A stretch of DNA of 21,387 nucleotides from positions 1-21,387 of the forward strand of contig CANCGK010000005.1 in NCBI GenBank assembly GCA_947377595.1, written 5' to 3'. The notes below the pieces were generated by a model. The model saw only the letters and a program-made list of their open reading frames with translations. It ran no database searches and was not told where the DNA came from. This document shows, one piece after another, positions 6,624 to 15,341 of this stretch (its first letter is position 1; each line of letters starts with the position of its first letter). A program made the translations under genes and the position numbers. This DNA is from a bacterium. GTDB taxonomy: Bacteria > Babelota > Babeliae > Babelales > Chromulinivoraceae.

Positions 6624-7499
6624 TTACTTACCAGCTTCTAATTGCTCTGCAAGTTCTTTAGCTAATTCTTCTTGCTTTTCAGCAATCGCTAATTTAGCTT
6701 CGAAAGCATTTACAGGTTTTTTAGCAACAGGTTGTTGTTTTGCATTTTTTGCTTGTGCTGTAGCTTTTTTAGCTGCTAAGTCTGAAGCTTGTGCAATTGC
6801 TAAAGCTTCTTCTTGTAAATTCTTTTTATCAAGGCCGCGTGCTGCACCAGCTGCTAAATAGTCTAAAACTAATTTAATCGCTTTTGGTGAATCATCGTTT
6901 CCTGGAATAACAAAATCAACACCATCTGGATTTGCGTTTGAGTCAACCAATGCTACAACAGGAACACCTGCAGAGATAGCTTCTTGTAAAGCTGTATGCT
7001 CTTTTTTAACATCGATTAAAACAATTGCTCCGATTGGCATTTTTAAGTCAATCAAACCACCAACAGTTTTTTTCAAACGGTCAGCTGATTTTTGGAATGT
7101 AACAAATTCTTTTTTAGTGTAACTGCTATCTTCTGATTTTTTGATAACATCTTCAAGGTGTAAGAATTTTGTTACAGCTTTTTTAACTTGGTAGAAGTTA
7201 GTGATTGTTCCACCTAACCAACGATGACTTACAAATGGCATATTCAAATTTTGGCCAATAGATTCAATCATTCCTTTAGCTGATTTTTTAGTACCAACCC
7301 AAAGAATAGTTTCGCCACGTGCTGCAACTTCTTCTAAGAATTTTGAAGATTTTTCTAAATTGAAAGCAATTTTAGAAACATCGATTAAATGAACACCATT
7401 TCTATGTCCCCAAATATAAGGAGCCATTTTTGGGCACCAGCGAGATTTTTGGTGTCCGAAGTGCAAACCAGCTTGAATTAAATCACGAAACTCTATCAT
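6624..7499 (-). CDS. rpsB: 30S ribosomal protein S2 with extended C-terminus
   Basis: A 291-residue S2 protein, needed for 30S assembly and mRNA platform structure. Conserved landmarks are LIQAGLHFGHQKSRWCPKM near the start, APYIWGHRNGVHLID, HRWLGGTITNF, and PVVALVDSNANPDGVDFVIPGNDDS. The ATG at 7499 has AAAAGG at 7507-7512 with 7-base spacing; the frame is open to 7646, but that extension is not S2-like. After the S2 core (about residue 225) there is a tail of roughly 60 residues rich in Ala, Lys and Glu, probably helical; E. coli S2 has 241 residues in all. tsf, the usual partner, does not follow; tRNA-Ser does. The 225-base leader holds a 5-bp hairpin (7517-7530) just ahead of the ribosome site. 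Confidence 0.95.
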   Translation of the reverse strand: MIEFRDLIQAGLHFGHQKSRWCPKMAPYIWGHRNGVHLIDVSKIAFNLEKSSKFLEEVAARGETILWVGTKKSAKGMIESIGQNLNMPFVSHRWLGGTITNFYQVKKAVTKFLHLEDVIKKSEDSSYTKKEFVTFQKSADRLKKTVGGLIDLKMPIGAIVLIDVKKEHTALQEAISAGVPVVALVDSNANPDGVDFVIPGNDDSPKAIKLVLDYLAAGAARGLDKKNLQEEALAIAQASDLAAKKATAQAKNAKQQPVAKKPVNAFEAKLAIAEKQEELAKELAEQLEAGK

Positions 7500-7724
7500 A
7501 AAAATACCTTTTAATGTCCTTTTACAAGGAAAAAATTTTATAAACACATGAACATTGTGACGCCTACGCTGCGCCGTATTCTTCATTAAAATAATGAGAA
7601 CACTCATACAAAACTCAATAAAAATTTTGTATGTAAATAATTTCACGTAGATTATGTTTTGTTTTTTATATACTTAATAAGTCTACTTAAAATATCAAAA
7701 AGCGCAATAATTTAACAGTATTTT

Positions 7725-9107
7725 TCACTTTAAACCAATGACTTCATTATTTTCAATTGCCTGAGTGTATCTTTTACCAAGCCACCATGCAACAAAAATC
7801 CATAATGCAATAATTGTAGAAAAGAAAGAAATATAAATCAAATTGAAAGCTAATGTACCAGCAGAAACGTTTTTAACCGATTCGATAAATGCTGAGCTAC
7901 ATGTTTTTGATATTTTCATACCAAAAGAATCAATCCAAGATTTAGATTTATATTTGATATCTTTTACCGTTGGAATATACAAACTTTCTCGTAATGGTGA
8001 TGCAAACGCATAGTTTAAAACACCAAGACCAGTAAATACAACTAACACTGCATTTTCATCGTATGTTGTCATAAAATAAACAAGCAAACATCCAATTAAA
8101 ATAGGCGTTAAAATTAAACAAGTACGCTCGCCAAGTTTTTTAAGTAAAACTCGTGTACCAAAGAATGATACAAAAAAGCCTATAAAATGAATAAATGCAC
8201 GCTGGCCAAACATTTTAGCAGAAAATCCGCCCGCATCTTGCAAAATACCAATGCGTTGATATGACAAAACAACATTTAATAATTCATAAAAAAAGATAAT
8301 AGCAAAAATAGCTAAAATATACGGCTCTTTAAACATAATAGAAAGTCCAGAAAAAGCTCCAGTTTTATAGGTACCCTGTTCTTCTTCTTTCTTCTCTTCT
8401 TGATAAACAGCTTCGTATCCATGTAAATTCTCTTGATTACCCTCTTTTAAAAGATAAAAAATAATAATCGGCGCTATACATAACAAAATTGAAGCTATCA
8501 TAAGTAATAATTGATGAATAAAAATATCAGATAAGCCAATATTTCCCAACATACTGGTTGGAGTTAACAACATCCATGCAAGGCCTGCAGTAAACATACC
8601 ACCAAACTTTGAACCTGCTATCATCAACGTATACCCTTTTTTTGCTGTTTCTGGCGCTGTTACAGAGTTTGCAAAAGACCAAAACAAACTAACAACAAAA
8701 GGAATAGCTCCTTCATAAAATAAATAAATAAACCAACCAAAATAACGATCTGCACTTGCTACAGTATTTTGCATACCCATAACTGGATCTGCTAAAAAAT
8801 AAGCAATAACCAATCCTACAAATCCATATAATCCATTATAAAAACACAGTAAATGGAATTTACTCAAATTATCCACTAGTTTTGCATATAGCATTGTTGC
8901 AGGAATCAACATGAACATTGAAATAAATTTTACTCGCCCCATGTAAGCCTTACCTACAAATAGCACGAATAAAATATCTTTCATCTCTTTTAAAACTGTA
9001 TAAGCGCCAATCACACAAAAAAATGCGAGCGACAATAAACATATTTTAAATAGATCTCTTTTGCTTAAATCAAAAGATAAACCCATTTTTTTCAATAGAT
9101 GCGTCAT
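7725..9107 (-). CDS. ATP/ADP translocase-family nucleotide transporter (copy 1)
   Basis: A 460-residue polytopic membrane protein of the NTT/Tlc family (TLC ATP/ADP transporter), which in intracellular bacteria and plastids exchanges ATP for ADP or imports other nucleotides. There are about 11-12 hydrophobic segments. Family marks are the first membrane segment CVIGAYTVLKEMKD (31-44), ending in lysine-rich charge; AGSKFGG (164-170); and the late motif ESLYIPTVKDIKYKSKSWID (374-393), followed by DSFGMKISK. A charged cytoplasmic loop (KKEEEQG) lies near residue 240. AAAGG before the start supports it. It is clearly paralogous to the carrier at 10624-12027 and lies 44 bases after mutT. The substrate cannot be told from sequence alone. 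Confidence 0.9.
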   Translation of the reverse strand: MTHLLKKMGLSFDLSKRDLFKICLLSLAFFCVIGAYTVLKEMKDILFVLFVGKAYMGRVKFISMFMLIPATMLYAKLVDNLSKFHLLCFYNGLYGFVGLVIAYFLADPVMGMQNTVASADRYFGWFIYLFYEGAIPFVVSLFWSFANSVTAPETAKKGYTLMIAGSKFGGMFTAGLAWMLLTPTSMLGNIGLSDIFIHQLLLMIASILLCIAPIIIFYLLKEGNQENLHGYEAVYQEEKKEEEQGTYKTGAFSGLSIMFKEPYILAIFAIIFFYELLNVVLSYQRIGILQDAGGFSAKMFGQRAFIHFIGFFVSFFGTRVLLKKLGERTCLILTPILIGCLLVYFMTTYDENAVLVVFTGLGVLNYAFASPLRESLYIPTVKDIKYKSKSWIDSFGMKISKTCSSAFIESVKNVSAGTLAFNLIYISFFSTIIALWIFVAWWLGKRYTQAIENNEVIGLK

Positions 9108-9151
9108 ACAAGCCTTTCTTTTTTAATAAAATATCACAACTCAATACAATT

Positions 9152-9559
9152 TTATTTTTGCAATAATTTAATAATTGGTAAATCTGGTTCAGGATAAACA
9201 TAAAGAGATAGTTCTTGAGCTGTAACCCAAGCCATTGCAGAATGCTCATTTAACTTAATATCACCATCATAAAAATGAACTTTAAATACACACATATCAT
9301 AAACTAAATCCTTATGAATAAATGTGCTCGTACAAAAATAATCCCCAACAACAGCTTTAATGCTTAACTCTTCATATAATTCTCGATATAAACACTCTTC
9401 TAAAGTCTCACCTTCCTCAACTTTACCCCCAGGAAACTCCCACAAACCACATAAAGCATCTTGTTTTGCTCTTTGAGCTATCAAAAATTTACCATTTTTT
9501 TCAATAACAGCTGCTGCTATATATTTTTTATTAGGATCAGGATAGTTCTGCATGTTCAT
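9152..9559 (-). CDS. mutT: MutT-like Nudix hydrolase
   Basis: A 135-residue Nudix protein. The Nudix box runs from Gly45: G-KVEEG-E51-TLEECLY-R59-E60-L-Y-E63-E64-L-S-I. All metal-binding acidic residues are present, though Ser66 replaces the usual Gly. LCGLWEFPGGK before the box and the ending PIIKLL are typical of MutT, which removes 8-oxo-dGTP from the nucleotide pool; other Nudix substrates are possible. Two starts are possible (ATG 9559 or 9553). Either overlaps the end of the thymidylate-synthase-like gene (by 23 or 17 bases), so the two are probably translationally coupled. Confidence 0.85.
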   Translation of the reverse strand: MNMQNYPDPNKKYIAAAVIEKNGKFLIAQRAKQDALCGLWEFPGGKVEEGETLEECLYRELYEELSIKAVVGDYFCTSTFIHKDLVYDMCVFKVHFYDGDIKLNEHSAMAWVTAQELSLYVYPEPDLPIIKLLQK

Positions 9560-10496
9560 AAATCCATTTCATTATTCTTGTATTAGATGTTTCATTATAA
9601 ATATCATTTAAAACTTCAGCAGCATTTTCTATTTTGGGCATTACTTCTTCAGTCATTTTTTCAGAATGATCTTTAGCTAATAATGCTAAAACTTGAGTCC
9701 TTGTTTTATCATAAATTTGTGTAAAATTAGCTTTCATTGTAACATGACCAAGCTTTAAATCCTTAGCCTTTTCTTCTGGTAAACGAGATTTCAAATCATT
9801 ATATACTAATTCTGTCACAAATGAAAAAAAGCCCATATCATATGGCAAGCCAGTATAAATATCAGTACTACGCGAAGAAACAGTACAGCATAAATAATTA
9901 TCTTCAACATAAAACTGCATACCCAAAGTACATGGAAAATCTAAACTCGTAGTAATTTTATGCATAGGCTGATTAATATTTATAAACGCCTTTCTTGAAT
10001 CTAAATTTTTTTCTAAATTTAACATAACCCAATCATATTGAGTAATATTCCCAGCTTCAGGTATTCTTTGATGAAAAACATAATACCCATAATTAGATGC
10101 TATCTTACCTTCTTGATCAGCCAATGTAGTCCAAACTGATGAAGCTTGAGACAAACCATCTTTAACATCCAAACTACCTTTAAAATAAGCCAATAATTCT
10201 CGAGCAAAATATTTTTTCGCAGTCTTTCCTCGAATTAAATGTAAACGTCTTTCTGGATTAATTAACGTAAAATCAACATCACAAGATTGCTGCCCACTAC
10301 CAGCCCTTGCATGAAATCTTTTACCATTTCTTTCTATATGGCGCGCACCAGACAAAACCAATTCATCTAAATTATTTCCTACAATAGAAACAGTTGATTT
10401 AATTTTTTTTGTTTGACAATCAACACCTTGAGGCGCAATTGGAGCTAAATAAAACAAACCTATAAATAGTAAAATTTTCATCTTTTCATACAACAC
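9537..10496 (-). CDS. thymidylate-synthase-fold protein with signal-peptide-like N-terminus; dCMP-hydroxymethylase-like active site
   Basis: A 319-residue member of the thymidylate synthase fold. Landmarks against E. coli TS: FARELLAYFKG (97-107) matches IHELLWFLQG with the active-site Glu (Glu100); SVWTTLAD; NYGYYVF matches YGKQW; DSRK (166-169); Cys189 (DFPCT) is the nucleophile; QFYVEDN; RSTD (209-212) matches RSCD; GLPYD (216-220) matches GLPFN; and IYDKT matches LYSNH. Cys to Arg (20), Cys to Asp of RSxD (23) and Cys189 to residue 220 (31) have exactly the E. coli spacing. Residue 220 is Asp rather than TS Asn, as in T4 dCMP hydroxymethylase. The His after Cys is Thr, and the later His is Gln260. 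Residues 6-24 form a signal-peptide-like segment. The GTG at 10496 has TAGGG with 6-base spacing; ATG 10481 is the alternative. Confidence 0.8.
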   Translation of the reverse strand: MLYEKMKILLFIGLFYLAPIAPQGVDCQTKKIKSTVSIVGNNLDELVLSGARHIERNGKRFHARAGSGQQSCDVDFTLINPERRLHLIRGKTAKKYFARELLAYFKGSLDVKDGLSQASSVWTTLADQEGKIASNYGYYVFHQRIPEAGNITQYDWVMLNLEKNLDSRKAFININQPMHKITTSLDFPCTLGMQFYVEDNYLCCTVSSRSTDIYTGLPYDMGFFSFVTELVYNDLKSRLPEEKAKDLKLGHVTMKANFTQIYDKTRTQVLALLAKDHSEKMTEEVMPKIENAAEVLNDIYNETSNTRIMKWIYEHAELS

Positions 10497-10623
10497 AATA
10501 AACCCTATTCCAAATAGTTAAATTTTATATCTTACAAATTCAATAATTGCTCAAAACTATTAACCTTTTTATAAAAAATAAAACAAAACTCCTTAGACCC
10601 CCCACAAACAATAATTATATACT

Positions 10624-12027
10624 TTAACTTTGAATAATTTCATTTGATTCAACAGCTTTTTCATATCTACGACCAAGTAAATATGCAGTCACAAACCAAG
10701 CACCAATCAAAATAGAAAAGAATGCACCATAGACATAATAAAATGCTGCAGTTCCTGGCATTGCAGTTTTAACAATATCAACAAAGATAGATCCTGAAGA
10801 TTTTGAAATTTTTGTTCCAAAAGAATCGATCCACGATTTCGCCTTAAACTTAATATCCTTCATTGTTGGAATATACAAGCTTTCACACAATTGCTTTGAA
10901 AAAGAGTAATTAATAGAACGCAAGCCGACGAAAACATGCAACATTGCTTCTGGAGTTTGCACAACCATAAAATAAATTAATAGCAAACCGACTAAAGCTG
11001 GAATCATTAATAAACAATACTTTTCGCCATATTTTTTTAATAAAATACGAACACCAAAGAATGATAATAACAATCCATAAAAATGCATCCAGAATGTCTG
11101 CAAGAACATTGAGCCTGTAAATTCTGCAATACTAAATGCTCCAGATGTTGACGCTGCAGCTTTTAACAAACAAATTCTTTGATAATTTAAAACAACGTTC
11201 AAAAGTTCATAAAAGAAAACTAAAGAAAATATTCCTAAAATATACGGCGACTCGAGCATAATTTGCAAGCCAGAAAACATACCTGTATGACTTGCGCCAG
11301 ATTTGCTGTTCTTTTTTTCTTCTTTATAAACAACTTCATAGCCATGCAAATACCGACCAGGCACGACACTCATCAAATAATAAATAACAACAGGAACAGA
11401 TAATAATAAAATCGCAGAACCACCTAAAAGAAGCTGGTGTGCAACAGTATCAGAAAAATTAAAATAACCGACATGACCCAAATTAGTCATTAAATACCAA
11501 GCAAACAAAGCTGCAATCATGCCACCAATTTTCGAACCAGCAACCATCGTTGCATAACTTGCTTTAGCTTCTCGAGGATCAGAAACTGAATTTGCAAACG
11601 CCCAAAATACCCCGACAACAAATGGCGAAAAGCCTTCGAGAACAAAATAAAAAGCCCATCCAAATAAACGCCATGGACTTGTTTGCACATTAGCAAGACC
11701 ATGCTCAGGAGAACCTAAAAGATAGGTAAAAAAGAGTAAAATTGCTCCGTATAAAAAGCAATAGAAAGACAGCAGTTGATATCTACGAATATTATCAACT
11801 AAAGTCGCATATAATAAGGCTGCTGGAATTAAAAAGAAAATAACTAAAAATTTTGCTTTAGGAAGATATTCATTCCCAACAATGCCCACAAATACAGTAT
11901 CTTTTAGTTCTTTGACAATCGTATACGCACCAATAACCAAGCAAAATGCTACCGTCAATAAAAAGAATTTTAGTTTTTCATATCTTTTCATATCTACACT
12001 ACACATATTACCAGAACCCGTACTCAT
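10624..12027 (-). CDS. ATP/ADP translocase-family nucleotide transporter (copy 2)
   Basis: A 467-residue NTT/Tlc carrier with about 11-12 hydrophobic segments, paralogous to the one at 7725-9107 along its whole length. Shared motifs are VIGAYTIVKELKDTVF near residue 31-46, VAGSKIGG, ILLKKYGEKYCLL and ESLYIPTMKDIKFKAKSWID followed by SFGTKISKS. Differences lie mainly in loops, including SKSGASH versus EEQGTYK in the central cytoplasmic loop. The ATG at 12027 has AAAGGA at 12034-12039. It is the first gene of the nucleotide cluster, with 127 bases before the next gene. Keeping two diverged copies suggests different substrates (for example ATP/ADP exchange against net nucleotide import, as in Chlamydia Npt1 and Npt2), but the sequence does not say which. 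Confidence 0.9.
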   Translation of the reverse strand: MSTGSGNMCSVDMKRYEKLKFFLLTVAFCLVIGAYTIVKELKDTVFVGIVGNEYLPKAKFLVIFFLIPAALLYATLVDNIRRYQLLSFYCFLYGAILLFFTYLLGSPEHGLANVQTSPWRLFGWAFYFVLEGFSPFVVGVFWAFANSVSDPREAKASYATMVAGSKIGGMIAALFAWYLMTNLGHVGYFNFSDTVAHQLLLGGSAILLLSVPVVIYYLMSVVPGRYLHGYEVVYKEEKKNSKSGASHTGMFSGLQIMLESPYILGIFSLVFFYELLNVVLNYQRICLLKAAASTSGAFSIAEFTGSMFLQTFWMHFYGLLLSFFGVRILLKKYGEKYCLLMIPALVGLLLIYFMVVQTPEAMLHVFVGLRSINYSFSKQLCESLYIPTMKDIKFKAKSWIDSFGTKISKSSGSIFVDIVKTAMPGTAAFYYVYGAFFSILIGAWFVTAYLLGRRYEKAVESNEIIQS

Positions 12028-12588
12028 GAAACATCCTTTAAAATAAAAAAATTAGACACACGCATTCTATAATGATAACTTAACGAAAAAGATCTTTTAG
12101 TGCATCTATCGCAACAAAAGATCTATCAAAAAACAAAAACAATACTTTTAAAATTTTCTATCAGTATACACTTTTTTAAAGTATTTATAACCCGAAAAAA
12201 AAGAAACACTTTAAAATTTAATACATACTGCATCTATAAAAAGTATAGCAGTTTCAATCAAGTTGCGCAAAATCTATTTTCAAGCAGCATTCAAATCATG
12301 CTCTACATAAGAGTTTTCATACATAAATAAGATTTCAAAAAGCAAATGAATTTTATCATAGAATAAATCTATATAAAAAATGTAGCTCCTCATCTCATGA
12401 CCACATCATTGCGAAAAAAGCATAACCAGTTTACGAAAATATGCTTTACTGATAGAATATAAAAAGCTTGCATATGCGCAAATACAAGACCAAAATCATC
12501 CCTCAATATTGGCTTGTATACCATTTCACAAATTTCGCCTATTCAAGCTCAATCGAAATCAGATCATCCACAGAAAGGGAATCTTGCT
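12028..12588 (+). other. gene-free divergent region between the nucleotide cluster and lon
   Basis: About 560 bases between two divergent genes. A 76-codon open frame at 12100-12330 (+) is extremely Lys/Ile/Phe-rich, has no Shine-Dalgarno sequence and looks like AT-rich noncoding sequence. The lon promoter candidate lies at 12430-12458, leaving a leader of about 120 bases. No RNA gene or repeat was recognised. Confidence 0.5.
12430..12458 (+). promoter_or_regulatory. probable lon promoter
   Basis: TTTACG (12430-12435) and TAGAAT (12453-12458) are separated by exactly 17 bases. They match the sigma-70 -35 and -10 consensus at 4 of 6 and 5 of 6 positions. No heat-shock-type element such as a CIRCE repeat was seen. 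Confidence 0.45.
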
Positions 12589-15120
12589 ATGTTACATGAA
12601 AACGAAAAAGAGATCACAAAAGTTCTCGATAATCCATTAAACGAAAATATGCCGATTGCTCTTCCCATCTTACCTTTAAAAAACATAGTCACCTTACCTA
12701 CAAGTATTGTGCCCGTTATTGTCGGCCGCAAATCATCCATTCTTGCAGTAGAACATGCCGTAAAAAACAATAATAAAACTATTTTTGTCACAGCTCAAAA
12801 ACATCCTGACACAGAAGATCCACAGCTTGATGATCTTTTTACTTACGGCACTATATCGACAATTTTACAAATTATTAAAATGCCCAATGGGTCGTTAAAA
12901 ATTTTAGTCGAAGGCTTACATCGCGCTCGAATCACACATCTGGACGAAGATGTCACTACGTTTCTTCATGCACATCTTGAAAACGTACCGACAACTCATT
13001 CATATCAAGATGCCGATCTACAAGCTGCATGGAGACAACTTGACTCTATTTATCAAGTCTACACAAAATTTAATGCAAAAATTCCAACCGACATGACGGT
13101 TATGGCTCGTAGCTTTAAAGATAAAGACTCTATCACCGATACGATCGCTGTTCATGCAAATTTATCATTTGATGATCGACAAAAAATTTTACAAACTGCT
13201 GAACTGACAACTCGCATGATCGACTTAACCATTTTATTAAAAAATGAAATCGATATCTTACAAGTTGAACAACGCATTAAAGGTAGAATTCAAGATCAAG
13301 TTGAAAAAAATCAACGTGAATATTATTTGACTGAACAAATCAAAGCAATTCATAAAGAACTTGGTCGCGAAGATCAAATGGAAGAAATTAATGAATTGCG
13401 TATGCAACTGAAAGCTTTAAAGTTGCCTGCTCACGTTGCAGAAAAAACTGATAAAGAACTCAATCGACTCGAACAGATGCCTGCAATGTCTGCAGAAACT
13501 GCCGTCAGTAAAAATTATGTTGATTGGATTATTAATTTACCATGGAACAAAACGAGCAAAGATGCAATTAGTTTAAAACAAGCTGAAATCATGCTCGAAA
13601 AACATCACGCTGGTCTTAAAAAAGCTAAAGAACGTATCATCGAATTTATTGCAGCTAAAAAATTTGCAAAAGATTTAAAACGCTCTCCAATTATATGTTT
13701 AGCTGGCGCTCCTGGTGTTGGTAAAACATCTTTAGCAAGTTCTATTGCAGAAAGTTTAGGAAGAGAATTTGTTCGCATCTCTTTAGGTGGCGTTCGTGAC
13801 GAAGCAGAAATCAGAGGACATCGCAGAACTTATATCAGCGCAATGCCAGGCAAAATCATGCAAGCAATGCGTAAAGCAAAAACAATCAATCCTGTTATAT
13901 TACTTGATGAAATTGATAAAATGTCTCGTGATCATGCAGGCGATCCTTCAGCTGCGCTTCTTGAGGTTTTAGATCCAGAACAAAACAAAACATTTGTCGA
14001 TCATTATATCGATGTCGAATACGATTTATCACAAGTTATGTTTATTGCAACTGCAAACATGATTGATGCTATTCCATATCCATTATACGATCGCATGGAA
14101 ATAATTTCACTTGCTGGTTACACCCAACAAGAAAAATTGTTTATTGCCAATAAGTTTTTAATTCCAAAACATTTAAAAGAACATAACTTATTAAAAAAAC
14201 AGTTTAAAATTAATGACGAAACATTATTAAAAGTTATCGATGAATACACACAAGAAGCTGGCGTACGTCAACTTGAACGTGTTATTACCAAACTCATACG
14301 CAAAACCATTCAAGAGTTACTCCACAAAGGTCAGGATAAAGTCATTACTATCAACAATGACATGATTCAACTCTGGCTTGGTTACCCAAAATTCAAAAAA
14401 GCGAGTTTAAACAGTGGAAGTCGTATCGGTATTGCAACCGGACTTGCATGGACAGAAATGGGTGGTGATGTTCTTGAAATAGAAGTTGCTTTACTCCCCG
14501 GCAAAGGTGGTTTTACTCTTACAGGTCAACTTGGTGAAGTCATGCAAGAATCTGCTCAAGCTGCATTAAGTTATATTAAAGCAAATGCAACGCGTTTAAA
14601 TATATCTCAAAGTTTATTTAACAGTAAAGACATTCACATTCACTTGCCAGAAGGCGCAACACCAAAAGATGGTCCATCTGCTGGTATTTCTATGTGCTCA
14701 GCTTTAGTTTCTGTCTTAACAGGCATCCCTTTAAAACCAAAAATTGCAATGACCGGAGAAATTACTCTACGCGGTCGGGTTTTAGGAGTAGGAGGGCTTA
14801 AAGAGAAAATATTAGCTGCACAGCAATATCAAATGACCGAAGTTATTTTGCCAAAGTCGAATGAAAACGATGTAAAAGAGTTTGCAGATGATGTAGAAAA
14901 TGTTACATTATTCTTTGCAGATACAATGGATGAAGTACTTATGAAAGTTCTTGAAGAAAATCCTTTTACAAAAAAAACAAAGGCTGCTTCAGAAAAAAAA
15001 GGCAAATCTACTGTAAAAAAAGCTGAAGGCGCGAAAAGTAAAAAAGCTCCGGCTTCAACAAAGAAAACTGCCGATAAAATAAAAAAAGAAGACCGTAGTG
15101 ACAAGCAAAAAAATAAATAA
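12589..15120 (+). CDS. lon: ATP-dependent protease Lon with Lys-rich tail
   Basis: An 843-residue cytoplasmic protease that unfolds and degrades damaged and regulatory proteins. Domains in order: N-terminal substrate domain (about 20-215; LPILPLKNIVTLPTSIVPV), coiled linker, AAA+ module with Walker A GAPGVGKT (373-380) and Walker B VILLDEID (436-443), and the Ser-Lys protease domain with Ser697 in PKDGPSAG and Lys740 in LKEKILAA. The 43-residue Ser-Lys spacing equals E. coli (679/722). The ATG at 12589 has AAGGGA at 12575-12580; an in-frame TTG at 12514 is less likely. Odd point: about 50 residues after the normal Lon end (793-843) are nearly all Lys, Ala, Ser, Thr and Glu. A small lipoprotein gene follows 28 bases on and shares its terminator. 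Confidence 0.97.
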   Translation: MLHENEKEITKVLDNPLNENMPIALPILPLKNIVTLPTSIVPVIVGRKSSILAVEHAVKNNNKTIFVTAQKHPDTEDPQLDDLFTYGTISTILQIIKMPNGSLKILVEGLHRARITHLDEDVTTFLHAHLENVPTTHSYQDADLQAAWRQLDSIYQVYTKFNAKIPTDMTVMARSFKDKDSITDTIAVHANLSFDDRQKILQTAELTTRMIDLTILLKNEIDILQVEQRIKGRIQDQVEKNQREYYLTEQIKAIHKELGREDQMEEINELRMQLKALKLPAHVAEKTDKELNRLEQMPAMSAETAVSKNYVDWIINLPWNKTSKDAISLKQAEIMLEKHHAGLKKAKERIIEFIAAKKFAKDLKRSPIICLAGAPGVGKTSLASSIAESLGREFVRISLGGVRDEAEIRGHRRTYISAMPGKIMQAMRKAKTINPVILLDEIDKMSRDHAGDPSAALLEVLDPEQNKTFVDHYIDVEYDLSQVMFIATANMIDAIPYPLYDRMEIISLAGYTQQEKLFIANKFLIPKHLKEHNLLKKQFKINDETLLKVIDEYTQEAGVRQLERVITKLIRKTIQELLHKGQDKVITINNDMIQLWLGYPKFKKASLNSGSRIGIATGLAWTEMGGDVLEIEVALLPGKGGFTLTGQLGEVMQESAQAALSYIKANATRLNISQSLFNSKDIHIHLPEGATPKDGPSAGISMCSALVSVLTGIPLKPKIAMTGEITLRGRVLGVGGLKEKILAAQQYQMTEVILPKSNENDVKEFADDVENVTLFFADTMDEVLMKVLEENPFTKKTKAASEKKGKSTVKKAEGAKSKKAPASTKKTADKIKKEDRSDKQKNK

Positions 15121-15148
15121 TACAACACTGGTTTCTTAAGGATTTATG

Positions 15149-15319
15149 ATGAACAAATTATTCAGTTTATTGATGATTTCTGCAGCTTTATGTGCGACAG
15201 CAGGATGTGGCAAGAAAAAACAAGTTAAAGCTACTGCTCAAACAACTGTCGTTGCAGATGCTCAAGTTTTAACATCATCAAGCAAAGATTCTAAAGAAGA
15301 TTATACAATCACTGCGTAA
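15149..15319 (+). CDS. small lipoprotein of unknown function
   Basis: A 56-residue protein. It starts M-N-K-L-F, has a hydrophobic run (SLLMISAALCATAG) and a lipobox-like ATAGC with Cys20 as the likely lipid-modified residue, then GKKKQ and a Ser/Thr/Ala-rich tail ending YTITA. It should be a small membrane-anchored lipoprotein. AAGGA at 15138-15142 is spaced 6 bases before the ATG at 15149; the adjacent ATG at 15146 is the alternative. It lies 28 bases after lon and just before a strong terminator, so it is probably transcribed with lon. No function is recognised; the -3 lipobox residue is Thr, which is less usual. Confidence 0.75.
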   Translation: MNKLFSLLMISAALCATAGCGKKKQVKATAQTTVVADAQVLTSSSKDSKEDYTITA

Positions 15320-15341
15320 GCTTTTGTCGAATCAATGTTAA

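Noticed and set aside
7517..7530. Small hairpin TCCTT-TTAC-AAGGA in the rpsB leader as an S2 autoregulatory site
   Set aside because: Only five base pairs; no resemblance that I can support to known S2-binding leaders.
10524..10554. Promoter-like TTGAGC and TATAAA ahead of the TS-fold gene (minus strand)
   Set aside because: The spacing is 19 bases, and the better-spaced -10 choice (GATATA) matches only three consensus bases.
12100..12330. Open frame of 76 codons upstream of lon
   Set aside because: No ribosome site, extreme Lys/Ile/Phe content expected from AT-rich noncoding sequence, and no recognisable feature.
14829..15128. Minus-strand open frame opposite the lon tail
   Set aside because: A shadow of the Lys-rich coding sequence (poly-Lys reads as Phe/Leu on the other strand); no ribosome site.
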